Shown here: one piece after another, positions 1 to 6,953 of the stretch
How positions within the stretch are numbered: position 1 is the first letter of the stretch
Layout of the letters: each line of letters opens with the position of its first letter
NCBI GenBank assembly: GCA_015222915.1
Contig: JADFWE010000239.1
Span: 1-7,036 of the forward strand
From: Pseudomonadota bacterium
GTDB taxonomy: Bacteria > Pseudomonadota > Gammaproteobacteria > SZUA-229
DNA: 7,036 nt
Reading direction: 5' to 3'
Notes under the pieces: generated by a model
Database searches by the model: none
Told to the model about the DNA's origin: nothing
The model's input: the letters and a program-made list of their open reading frames with translations, nothing else
Made by a program: the position numbers and the translations under genes

Positions 1-422
1 ACAACAGAAGGCCGGTTAAACAACACGGTGGTCTTGCCATCACGCTCGGTCAGGGTGAGATGTAAGGGACAGAAGCCGAGCATATCGGGATCGAGATTAC
101 TCACTTTATTCGCGTACCAGCCATTGCAGAACACCATGCTGCGCATCTCTGAAAGATTATTCTGGTTGTAATCATCACCCCATTTCTCAGCGAAACGTGA
201 GATATTCTTTCCGATATCCGGTTCGAATACCACATAAAAACGGGCCTCTTCCAGGCTCTTGTACAGCTTGTCATAGATGGCTGATACCGGCTTATCGACT
301 GTTTGCTTATAGACTCCGGGGTTGCCGTCTCCTGCATGTACCACCGGCTGCAACAATATAAACAGAGCCAGCAGCTGAAAGATTAATTTTCCGGATCTCA
401 TTCCTGCACTTATACCTGTCAT
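1..422 (-). CDS. DUF302-type exported protein, partial (C-terminus beyond window edge)
   Basis: This frame is open from the ATG at 422 to the window edge (140 codons, no stop), so the gene is truncated at its 3' end. The first 30 residues look like a signal peptide: a basic start (MRSGK at residues 8-12), a hydrophobic core (LIFQLLALFILL) and a cleavage site after VHA at 28-30. The mature protein should be periplasmic or outer-membrane associated. Residues 37-138 resemble the DUF302 family: a VYKQTVDKPV opening, then VFCNGWYANKV and LDPDMLGFCPLHLTL, which match the family pattern of an 'FCNP.LA..LL..DP..G..LP' segment followed by a charged turn (ERDGKTTV). The biochemical role of DUF302 is not established. 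C99 and C118 are the cysteines visible in the mature part. The gene diverges from hemB, with a hairpin-rich element starting only 24 bases upstream of its start codon. The family assignment is by eye and moderately sure; that this is a real exported protein is more certain. Confidence 0.72.
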   Translation of the reverse strand, partial: MTGISAGMRSGKLIFQLLALFILLQPVVHAGDGNPGVYKQTVDKPVSAIYDKLYKSLEEARFYVVFEPDIGKNISRFAEKWGDDYNQNNLSEMRSMVFCNGWYANKVSNLDPDMLGFCPLHLTLTERDGKTTVLFNRPSV

Positions 423-426
423 TTCT

Positions 427-432
427 TCACCT
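427..432 (-). promoter_or_regulatory. Ribosome binding site of the DUF302-type gene
   Basis: AGGTGA on the minus strand lies 4 bases upstream of the ATG at 422. It favours this start over the second in-frame ATG at 401, whose only purine-rich sequence directly abuts the codon. This is the clearest Shine-Dalgarno sequence next to an accepted start in the window. Confidence 0.6.
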
Positions 433-445
433 GTATTTTTATAGA

Positions 446-1758
<1,313 letters not shown>

Positions 1759-1781
1759 CAGTCCATAGTGGCAGATAACAG

Positions 1782-2645
1782 ATGAACAGCAGCATCGATC
1801 ATTATGCCGTTTTCGGCAACCCGATAAAACACAGCAAGTCCCCGCAGATACATAGCCTGTTCGCAAAACAGACCGGCCAGTCACTCATCTACACCGCAGA
1901 GCTTGCCGAGATCGGCCACTTCGCCGAAGCGGTACAAAACTTCCTGAAGGATAACGGCAAAGGTCTAAACGTGACCGTGCCGTTCAAGGAAGATGCCTGG
2001 CAGCTCGCCGACACGCACAGTGAACGCGCAAAACGTGCCGGTGCAGTCAATACCCTGAAACTGGAAAAGGATGGCCATCTTTTCGGCGACACCACTGACG
2101 GTGCTGGCCTGGTTCAGGATCTTATCAGGAACCATCAGGTTAGCATCAAGGGTAAGAGCATCTTGATCATCGGTGCCGGCGGCGCTGTGCGCGGTATACT
2201 GCAGGCTTTTCTCGAACAGGACCCCGACTCGATCCTGATCGCCAACCGCACTGCGAAGAAAGCCATACAGCTGGCGAATGATTTTTCAGACCTGGGACAG
2301 ATTCATAACAGCACAATCGAAGGCTGTGGCCTGAATGAGCTTGAAAACAGGCATTTTGATATCGTGATCAACGGTACTTCGGCAAGCCTGCAAGGTGAAC
2401 TACCGCCGATTCCTGATTCCATCTTTAACGAGAATGCCTGCAGCTACGACATGATGTATGCAACACAGGATACAGTTTTCATGAAATGGTCAGCGGAGAA
2501 TGGTGCAACAGAAGTTTATGATGGCCTGGGCATGCTGGTCGAACAGGCTGCTGAGTCGTTCTATATCTGGCGCGGAGTAAAACCTGAAACAGCGCCGGTT
2601 ATCCAGAGTATTCGGGAAATGCTGACACAGGCTCAGGGTAGCTGA
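1782..2645 (+). CDS. aroE: Shikimate 5-dehydrogenase (NADP-dependent)
   Basis: Reduces 3-dehydroshikimate to shikimate with NADPH, the fourth step of the shikimate pathway to chorismate, in the cytosol. The 287 residues are close to the family's usual 270-290. The N-terminal substrate domain carries YAVFGNPIKHSKSP (8-21), whose serines S18 and S20 bind shikimate. It also carries NVTVPFK with catalytic K69 and GDTTDG with catalytic D106. The Rossmann domain starts with ILIIGAGGAVRG (127-138). NRT at 155-157 is the usual NADP-selecting motif of AroE rather than of the YdiB type. DGLGMLVEQAA (247-257) supplies the conserved C-terminal glutamine, Q255. It lies 23 bases after hemB on the same strand with no terminator between them, so the two are probably co-transcribed; no clear Shine-Dalgarno sequence is seen. 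The stop is followed 9 bases later by a long composite repeat. Confidence 0.97.
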   Translation: MNSSIDHYAVFGNPIKHSKSPQIHSLFAKQTGQSLIYTAELAEIGHFAEAVQNFLKDNGKGLNVTVPFKEDAWQLADTHSERAKRAGAVNTLKLEKDGHLFGDTTDGAGLVQDLIRNHQVSIKGKSILIIGAGGAVRGILQAFLEQDPDSILIANRTAKKAIQLANDFSDLGQIHNSTIEGCGLNELENRHFDIVINGTSASLQGELPPIPDSIFNENACSYDMMYATQDTVFMKWSAENGATEVYDGLGMLVEQAAESFYIWRGVKPETAPVIQSIREMLTQAQGS

Positions 2646-2730
2646 ATAACCGCCGTTGACACAAAATGGAAGTCAAAAACTTTAAAAGCATTTAGCCGCA
2701 AAGGACGCAAAGAAAATCTGTTTTTCGTAA

Positions 2731-2757
2731 GTTGAATTAGCGTTAGCGTAATCCAAC
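2731..2757. repeat. REP-like imperfect palindrome
   Basis: GTTGAATTAGCG and CGTAATCCAAC flank a short centre and can pair imperfectly: GTTG with CAAC, ATTA with TAAT, CG with CG, with a mismatch and a bulge. The wording resembles the 'GTTGGATTAGCG...CGTAATCCAAC' class of dispersed REP-type palindromes that I recall from several proteobacterial genomes. Membership cannot be confirmed from one copy. Confidence 0.5.
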
Positions 2758-2764
2758 ATCCCGT

Positions 2765-2840
2765 CGTAGGCCAGGCACTGCCCGGCAGACCGTCGCGACA
2801 CATCGTTTACCGTGGATTGTCGGGCAGTGCCTGGCCTACG
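2765..2840. repeat. Perfect 20-bp inverted repeat with 36-nt centre
   Basis: CGTAGGCCAGGCACTGCCCG (2765-2784) is the exact reverse complement of 2821-2840. The centre includes the palindrome GTCGCGAC at 2792-2799. It is GC-rich compared with the AT-rich sequence around it, which suggests a separate insertion within the larger composite. No U-tract follows on either strand. Confidence 0.8.
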
Positions 2841-2852
2841 AAAACTATAAGC

Positions 2853-3005
2853 GGAAGGTCAAAAACATTTCACCACAGAGGCACAGAGAGCACAAAGTTT
2901 ATTATTGTTAATAGCGCCTACGGCGCTATTAACGAAAAAATTCTTTTCCTCTGTGTGCTCTCTGTACCTCTGTGGTGAATAGCTTCTAAAGTTTTTTGAC
3001 TTCCG
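2853..3005. repeat. Large imperfect palindrome with perfect 12-bp core
   Basis: The core GTTAATAGCGCC (2907-2918) pairs perfectly with 2922-2933 around loop TAC. Moving outward, CACCACAGAGGCACAGAGAG (from 2871) mirrors 2951-2977 with two differences over 27 bases. Further out, GGAAGGTCAAAAAC (2853-2866) mirrors the GGAAGTCAAAAAAC part of the right arm, though the right arm carries about 17 extra bases. The whole stretch can fold back on itself. The right arm also pairs with the outer left arm at 2655, so alternative pairings compete. Confidence 0.75.
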
Positions 3006-3024
3006 ATTTGTGTCAACAACAGAC

Positions 3025-4977
3025 TCACATATCAAAAAATGCTTCAAACTTCTCTGCCGGCATAGGCTTACTGATAAGAAATCCCTGTATCGTATCACAG
3101 CCCAGCTTCTTCAATAGATCCATCGCCAACTGCTCTTCGACACCTTCGGCAACAACATTCATATTCAGATTATGAGCCAGCTCGATCGTCGAGCGCACCA
3201 CAACCTCATCATTTTTATTTGCCAGCATCTCTTTTATGAAAGACTGATCGATCTTTAACTCACTGATCGGCAAACGACTCAAACGGCTTAACGATGAGTA
3301 CCCGGTACCATAATCATCGATCGATAATTCAATACCCAGTGAACAGACATGCCCCAACATCTCTGACAGTCGATCGAATTCCGAGAGGAATATATTTTCT
3401 GTTATCTCAAACGTTAACAGTTCACCATCACTTCTGCTCTTTATGATCCGGTCGATGTTCGTCTTGAACTCAGGATGCATCAGCGTCCTGGGAGACAGGT
3501 TAACCGCTATACGCAGGACATTTTTTTCAGATCGCCATTTCTTTGCCTGCGACAATGCTGTCTCTATCGCCCAGTAGGTGTATTCATCGATCAGATTATT
3601 TTTCTCTAACAGTTCGATGAATATGCCGGGCGGTACCTCGCCGCGTGTTTCACTGTGCCATCGGCCGAGCGCTTCAGCCGCGATTAAACGGCAGTCTCCT
3701 GCACTGACTTTAGGCTGGTAGTAGAGTTCGAACTGTCGTTCATCGAGCGCTTTGCGAACATCGGCGATCATCTCCAGATGCCCCTGCGCCAGATGATCCT
3801 CAGCAGCATCATAGGTGTAAATTTTTACGTTGCTCTCTTTTGCCTTATGCATGGAGAAATCTGCATGGCTCAATAACGCACTGGCCGTTCGGCCGTGCTG
3901 AGGGTAAACCGCGATACCGATACTGCTGCTGACCACGTGGCTGGTATGCTTGATATCAAAACCATCTTTCAGGCTCTGGGAGTAACGTTCTGCACGCGCC
4001 AGCGACTGTTGCTGATCATGCCCCGGGAGTACAACGATAAAAACATCACCGCCAAGGCTGGCCAGCGTCTCCTGCACACCGGTTTCCGACTCAAAACGCC
4101 GGGCGATCTTGCTGAGCATGGCATCGCCGTGTTCGTGTCCATGTGTATCATTAACTTCTTTAAAACGGTCGATATCGATCAGCAGTATGCCGATATGCGC
4201 ATCTTCCTGACCTGCTGCTGACCTGGCTTCCAACAGCTGAGCTTCCGAGATATCGCGTGACAGACGATCGTGGAAAAGCGAACGGTTGGGCAGCGCAGTA
4301 ACAGAATCGTACAGTGACAGGTACTCCTGCTTTTCACTGCTCTCGATGAGCTGTTTGTTTACTTTTTCCAGGTGCAGGCGATAATTCTCTTTGAGCTCAT
4401 GCAGCGTCTCCATCTTCTGCACGACCATGGCGTTCTCGATAGCCACCGAAACGATGCTGGCAAACAACTGCAGAAGGTTCAGATCTTTCTTGTCAAAATT
4501 GCCACCGCCAATCTTGTCCAGCCCGGCGATACCGCCAAGGAAATTACGTTTACCCTGCAGTGGCACCAGGATCATATTACCGGCTTCTTTTTCCCAGCGA
4601 TTTTTTTCTTCGGAACTGAGTTCGTCAAGCATCCCCTGCCACCAGGGTCGCTTCTGTTTCCATACCCAGCCGCATACACCAAATTCCAGCGGCATGGATT
4701 CACCGACGATCTCACTGGCATTTTTGCCTGCACCGCCGCGATAGGTATAGGTCTCACAGTTGTCATCTAACAGGGGGATCAATAAGGTCTCGGCACCGAT
4801 TAATTCACGCGCACGATCAGACACGATCTGAAAGACTCTATCCAGATCAAGTTCACTGCCAATTTCAGTAAACGTTTGCTGCAATAACTCGATCTCAGTC
4901 TCTTTCTGTTTCAGACTGCGACTGAGATCAATGATATTTGACGTTTCTTTTTTCTCTATCACTCGGATTAATTCCAA
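3025..4977 (-). CDS. GAF-GGDEF-EAL protein, predicted c-di-GMP phosphodiesterase with degenerate GGDEF
   Basis: Predicted cytosolic enzyme that hydrolyses cyclic di-GMP; no membrane segment or signal peptide is seen in its 650 residues. Order: a short helical start (15-38), a GAF-like sensor domain (about 43-185), a heptad-like linker (190-218), GGDEF (about 219-390) and EAL (about 398-650). The EAL site looks complete: E435 in EAL, N493 in NLS, E524 and E527 in EITEN, D554 and D555 in IDDYGTGYSSL, K575 in LKID, E611 and E614 in AEGVEE, Q631 in QGF. In the GGDEF domain DIDRFKEVND (268-277) is kept, but the signature reads GGDVF (309-313), losing the metal-binding glutamate. The RxxD inhibitory site is also absent, so diguanylate cyclase activity is unlikely and GTP sensing is possible. 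The start is TTG at 4977, since an in-frame TGA lies at 4984-4986; GTG at 4962 is the alternative. Neither has a good Shine-Dalgarno sequence. The GAF ligand is unknown. Confidence 0.93.
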   Translation of the reverse strand: MELIRVIEKKETSNIIDLSRSLKQKETEIELLQQTFTEIGSELDLDRVFQIVSDRARELIGAETLLIPLLDDNCETYTYRGGAGKNASEIVGESMPLEFGVCGWVWKQKRPWWQGMLDELSSEEKNRWEKEAGNMILVPLQGKRNFLGGIAGLDKIGGGNFDKKDLNLLQLFASIVSVAIENAMVVQKMETLHELKENYRLHLEKVNKQLIESSEKQEYLSLYDSVTALPNRSLFHDRLSRDISEAQLLEARSAAGQEDAHIGILLIDIDRFKEVNDTHGHEHGDAMLSKIARRFESETGVQETLASLGGDVFIVVLPGHDQQQSLARAERYSQSLKDGFDIKHTSHVVSSSIGIAVYPQHGRTASALLSHADFSMHKAKESNVKIYTYDAAEDHLAQGHLEMIADVRKALDERQFELYYQPKVSAGDCRLIAAEALGRWHSETRGEVPPGIFIELLEKNNLIDEYTYWAIETALSQAKKWRSEKNVLRIAVNLSPRTLMHPEFKTNIDRIIKSRSDGELLTFEITENIFLSEFDRLSEMLGHVCSLGIELSIDDYGTGYSSLSRLSRLPISELKIDQSFIKEMLANKNDEVVVRSTIELAHNLNMNVVAEGVEEQLAMDLLKKLGCDTIQGFLISKPMPAEKFEAFFDM

Positions 4978-5004
4978 ATATAATCAATAGGTTACGATAG
5001 TATT

Positions 5005-5033
5005 ATTAAAGAGTATAGTTCATATCCTGATAA
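5005..5033 (-). promoter_or_regulatory. Candidate sigma-70 promoter for the GAF-GGDEF-EAL gene
   Basis: Read on the minus strand, TTATCA (5028-5033) and TTTAAT (5005-5010) are 17 bases apart. They match the -35 consensus at 4 of 6 positions and the -10 consensus at 5 of 6. Transcription would start near 4998, about 20 bases before the TTG start. This gives the gene its own promoter rather than read-through from the upstream carbonic anhydrase-like gene. Confidence 0.42.
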
Positions 5034-5048
5034 TTAAGTTGGTAATGC

Positions 5049-5072
5049 GTCACAAATTGACAAATTCATGAC
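5049..5072. promoter_or_regulatory. Dyad upstream of the EAL gene promoter, possible operator
   Basis: GTCACAAATT (5049-5058) and AATTCATGAC (5063-5072) form an inverted repeat, 8 of 10 matching with a 4-base centre, 16 bases upstream of the candidate -35. Size and place suit an activator site, but it matches no regulator I can name. A second small dyad (CCGTCAT/ATGAACGG, 5078-5098) adjoins it. Confidence 0.25.
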
Positions 5073-5170
5073 ACAATCCGTCATTATCGGATGAACGGTT
5101 GTTTTTCAGAGGTATCGGGCAGGCTTTGAGCCAGAGTCAGCCAACCAGAGTCGACCCGGGATAATTCAGA

Positions 5171-5701
5171 TTACACCGCGTGGCGGTTTTTTAGATCGAC
5201 GTAATGTTCTGCAGAATATTTAAGGAAAGCTTTTTCTTTATCTGTCAGTTCTCTCACCCGTCTCACCGGACTGCCCAGCCACATATAGCCACCTTCGAGA
5301 ACTTTGTTTGGCGGCACCAGGCTACCGGCACCAACCATAGCACCCGACTGTACGACGGCACCATCGAGTACCACAGACCCCATACCGATCAGACAGAAAT
5401 CTTCGATGGTACAGGCATGCAAAACGACATTGTGGCCCACGGTTATATCATTGCCGATGGTCAGTTTAGAGCCGCCCGGCGCAAATTCACTGTCGTGGGT
5501 CACGTGCAGGATACTGCCATCCTGAATATTGGTTCGCTCACCGATGATGATCGAGTTGATATCACCACGCACCGAACAACACGGCCAGACCGAGCTGTCT
5601 TCACCGATAACAACATTGCCGGTAACGACGGCGCTCTCATCGATGAAAGCGTTTTCAGCGATTTCCGGAGTAAATCTTTCAAAGCCGCGAATGTTTCTCA
5701 T
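5171..5701 (-). CDS. Gamma-carbonic anhydrase-like hexapeptide-repeat protein (YrdA family)
   Basis: A 176-residue left-handed beta-helix protein of the gamma-carbonic anhydrase/YrdA group, expected to be a cytosolic trimer. Hexapeptide turns run from about residue 12 to 145 (AVVTGNVVIGEDSSVW, IIIGERTNIQDGSI, LTIGNDITVGHNVV, LIGMGSVVLDGAVV). The three expected zinc ligands are present: H66 in ILHVTH, and H90 and H95 in TVGHNVVLH. Conserved R45 and D47 (SVRGDIN) and Q60 (NIQDG) line the site. The C-terminal helix (ELTDKEKAFLKYSAEHY, 151-167) and the LGSPVR motif match YrdA and its relatives. Reversible CO2 hydration is possible, but many YrdA-like proteins show weak or no measured activity, so the substrate stays open. 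An in-frame TGA lies 9 bases before the ATG, so 5701 is the only plausible start; no Shine-Dalgarno sequence is seen. It diverges from ubiA. In E. coli yrdA lies near aroE, so part of an old neighbourhood may survive here. Confidence 0.92.
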   Translation of the reverse strand: MRNIRGFERFTPEIAENAFIDESAVVTGNVVIGEDSSVWPCCSVRGDINSIIIGERTNIQDGSILHVTHDSEFAPGGSKLTIGNDITVGHNVVLHACTIEDFCLIGMGSVVLDGAVVQSGAMVGAGSLVPPNKVLEGGYMWLGSPVRRVRELTDKEKAFLKYSAEHYVDLKNRHAV

Positions 5702-5738
5702 ACTAAAAAATCAGATGTTTTTTTACAAAGAAGATAAA

Positions 5739-5747
5739 ACTATACCA
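5739..5747 (-). promoter_or_regulatory. Candidate extended -10 promoter for the carbonic anhydrase-like gene
   Basis: On the minus strand TGGTATAGT has the TGn plus near-consensus -10 arrangement of an extended -10 promoter; no good -35 is seen. Transcription would start near 5732, leaving a leader of about 30 bases before the ATG at 5701. It sits back to back with the candidate ubiA promoter. Confidence 0.38.
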
Positions 5748-5769
5748 CTGTTTGCACCATCAGGCTCTG

Positions 5770-5775
5770 TATAAT
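5770..5775 (+). promoter_or_regulatory. Candidate -10 box for ubiA
   Basis: An exact TATAAT lies 18 bases before the ATG at 5794, which would place the transcript start near 5782. No convincing -35 stands 16-18 bases upstream. If correct, the upstream in-frame TTG at 5752 would lie outside the transcript, which supports the ATG start. Confidence 0.4.
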
Positions 5776-5793
5776 CAGGTAAAATCGCCGGCA

Positions 5794-6936
5794 ATGAAAA
5801 CATCTAATTCATTCTCCGATATGTTTTCCACTCTGCTACTGAAGATAAAAAAAATCGGGCAGCAGAGTGGCACGCTGCTGAAAAAACTTGCGGTTATCGT
5901 CCTGTCGTTTCTCGACGCACTGTCAGCACTTTTTAAGCTGGCCATTCGTAAAATCAACGGGGTGATGGATAAACTCGCACAGCATCCTGCACTGGACAAG
6001 ATAGAAGCTCTCTACCATCGATGCCTAAAACAGATAAAGCGATGGTTGACGGCAACAAGAAACTCATCGGTTTATAAAAAGCTTGCCCTGTATTTTCTAC
6101 TGGCACGTCTGGATAAACCCATCGGCATCCTGCTGCTGTTATGGCCGACCCTGATAGCTTTATGGATCGCTGCCGAAGGCTGGCCCGATCCGCTTGTCCT
6201 GTTCGTGTTTGTCATGGGCGTTACCCTGATGCGTTCAGCCGGCTGCGCGATCAATGATTATGCAGACCGTCATATCGATAATAAAGTAGCGCGCACCAGG
6301 GAAAGACCGCTCACCTCAGGAAAGATCACTGAAAAAGAAGCATTGCTGGTATTCGCATCACTCAGCCTTATCGCTTTCATCCTGGTGCTGTTCATGAACG
6401 AGCTCACTATCTGGATGTCGCTGGGCGGCATCATACTCGCCGTCAGTTACCCGTTTATGAAACGCTATCACTATCTGCCACAGGTGCACCTGGGCGCAGC
6501 ATTCGGCTGGTCGGCGCCGATGGCCTATACTGCTCAAGCCAATGAAGTGACCGCCGTCACCTGGCTGATCTTCCTGGCGACCATCCTATGGGCGACTGCG
6601 TACGACACCATGTATGCCATGGTCGATTATGACGACGATATAAAAATCGGCGTGAAATCAACTGCTATCCTGTTCGGCAATCAGGATAAACTGATCATCG
6701 GCATCATCCAGATCCTGCTGGTCCTGAATTTAATCCTGATAGGCCAGCGCGCTGAGCTCAGCGGTTTTTATTATCTTGGCGTTGCAGCCGCCAGCGTGTT
6801 TGCCGCTTACCAGCAATACCTGATCAGAGACCGCGACCCGGCCCTCTGCTTTAAAGCGTTCTTGAATAATAACTGGTTTGGCATGGTGTTGTTCATCGGC
6901 GTATTCATGGATTACCAGTTCGCAGCTGTACGCTAA
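5794..6936 (+). CDS. ubiA: 4-hydroxybenzoate polyprenyltransferase with N-terminal extension
   Basis: Integral inner-membrane prenyltransferase joining a polyprenyl chain to 4-hydroxybenzoate in ubiquinone synthesis. From about residue 97 to 380 it follows E. coli UbiA closely. DKPIGILLLLWPT opens the first membrane helix. NDYADRHID (154-162) is the first Asp-rich, Mg-diphosphate-binding motif, and RTRERPLTSG (167-176) follows. YPFMKRY (219-225) and LPQVHLGAAFGWS are conserved. YDTMYAMVDYDDD (270-282) with IGVKSTA is the second Asp-rich region. Several further hydrophobic helices are evident. The unusual part is the first 96 residues. E. coli UbiA has only about 19 residues before DKPIG, but here there are 106. 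The extension is basic, has a hydrophobic or amphipathic stretch at about 32-51 (LAVIVLSFLDALSALFKLAI) and matches no domain I know. ATG 5794 was chosen because TATAAT lies just upstream. TTG at 5752 would add 14 residues, and ATG at 5965 would remove 57. No good Shine-Dalgarno sequence is seen at any of these. ubiC is not in the window. Confidence 0.94.
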   Translation: MKTSNSFSDMFSTLLLKIKKIGQQSGTLLKKLAVIVLSFLDALSALFKLAIRKINGVMDKLAQHPALDKIEALYHRCLKQIKRWLTATRNSSVYKKLALYFLLARLDKPIGILLLLWPTLIALWIAAEGWPDPLVLFVFVMGVTLMRSAGCAINDYADRHIDNKVARTRERPLTSGKITEKEALLVFASLSLIAFILVLFMNELTIWMSLGGIILAVSYPFMKRYHYLPQVHLGAAFGWSAPMAYTAQANEVTAVTWLIFLATILWATAYDTMYAMVDYDDDIKIGVKSTAILFGNQDKLIIGIIQILLVLNLILIGQRAELSGFYYLGVAAASVFAAYQQYLIRDRDPALCFKAFLNNNWFGMVLFIGVFMDYQFAAVR

Positions 6937-6953
6937 TAACAAGACTACCGCTT

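Larger units (their letters stand above)
2655..3017. repeat. Composite inverted-repeat element filling the convergent gap after aroE
   Basis: The 379-bp convergent gap between aroE and the EAL gene is almost entirely repeats, and I see no gene in it. The outer arms, 2655-2689 and 2982-3017, are inverted copies (GTTGACACAAA, GGAAGTCAAAAA, CTTTA), with three mismatches and one indel. Each arm continues into an 'ACCRCAGAGG/CAGAGA'-type purine-rich tract. Between them lie a second partial arm from 2852, a REP-like imperfect palindrome (2731-2757) and a perfect 20-bp inverted repeat (2765-2784 with 2821-2840). The order suggests that smaller repeats landed inside or beside a palindromic element. 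The purine-rich 'CACCACAGAGGCACAGAGAG' motif is familiar from intergenic repeats of many environmental bacteria. What it does is unknown. It could limit read-through between the two converging genes, although no U-tract terminator is seen. Confidence 0.85.

Noticed and set aside
438..443. TATAAA on the minus strand as the -10 box of the DUF302-type gene
   Set aside because: The implied transcript start would fall inside the ribosome binding site at 427-432, and no -35 is present at normal spacing.
2907..2933. 12-bp hairpin with TAC loop as the shared terminator of aroE and the EAL gene
   Set aside because: It is about 260 bases from the aroE stop, and no U-tract follows directly on either strand; it reads better as the centre of the palindrome.
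2655..3017. CRISPR array
   Set aside because: Repeats are inverted, of different lengths and not regularly spaced, and there are no cas genes in the window.
2859..3098. Minus-strand open frame of 79 codons across the repeat and the end of the EAL gene
   Set aside because: It overlaps the 3' end of the EAL gene in another frame, and its C-terminal part is only a translation of the CACAGAGG-type repeat (LCALCASVV), a well-known source of false genes.
4372..4770. Plus-strand open frames of 117-132 codons antisense to the EAL gene
   Set aside because: They lie wholly opposite the GAF-coding part of a clearly real gene and show no recognisable domain or start signal.
5204..5737. Plus-strand open frame of 177 codons opposite the carbonic anhydrase-like gene
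   Set aside because: The minus-strand frame has a full hexapeptide-repeat fold with zinc ligands; the antisense frame has no family resemblance.
5752..5793. TTG start adding 14 residues to UbiA
   Set aside because: It has no ribosome site and lies upstream of the exact TATAAT at 5770-5775, so the ATG at 5794 is preferred, though not proven.
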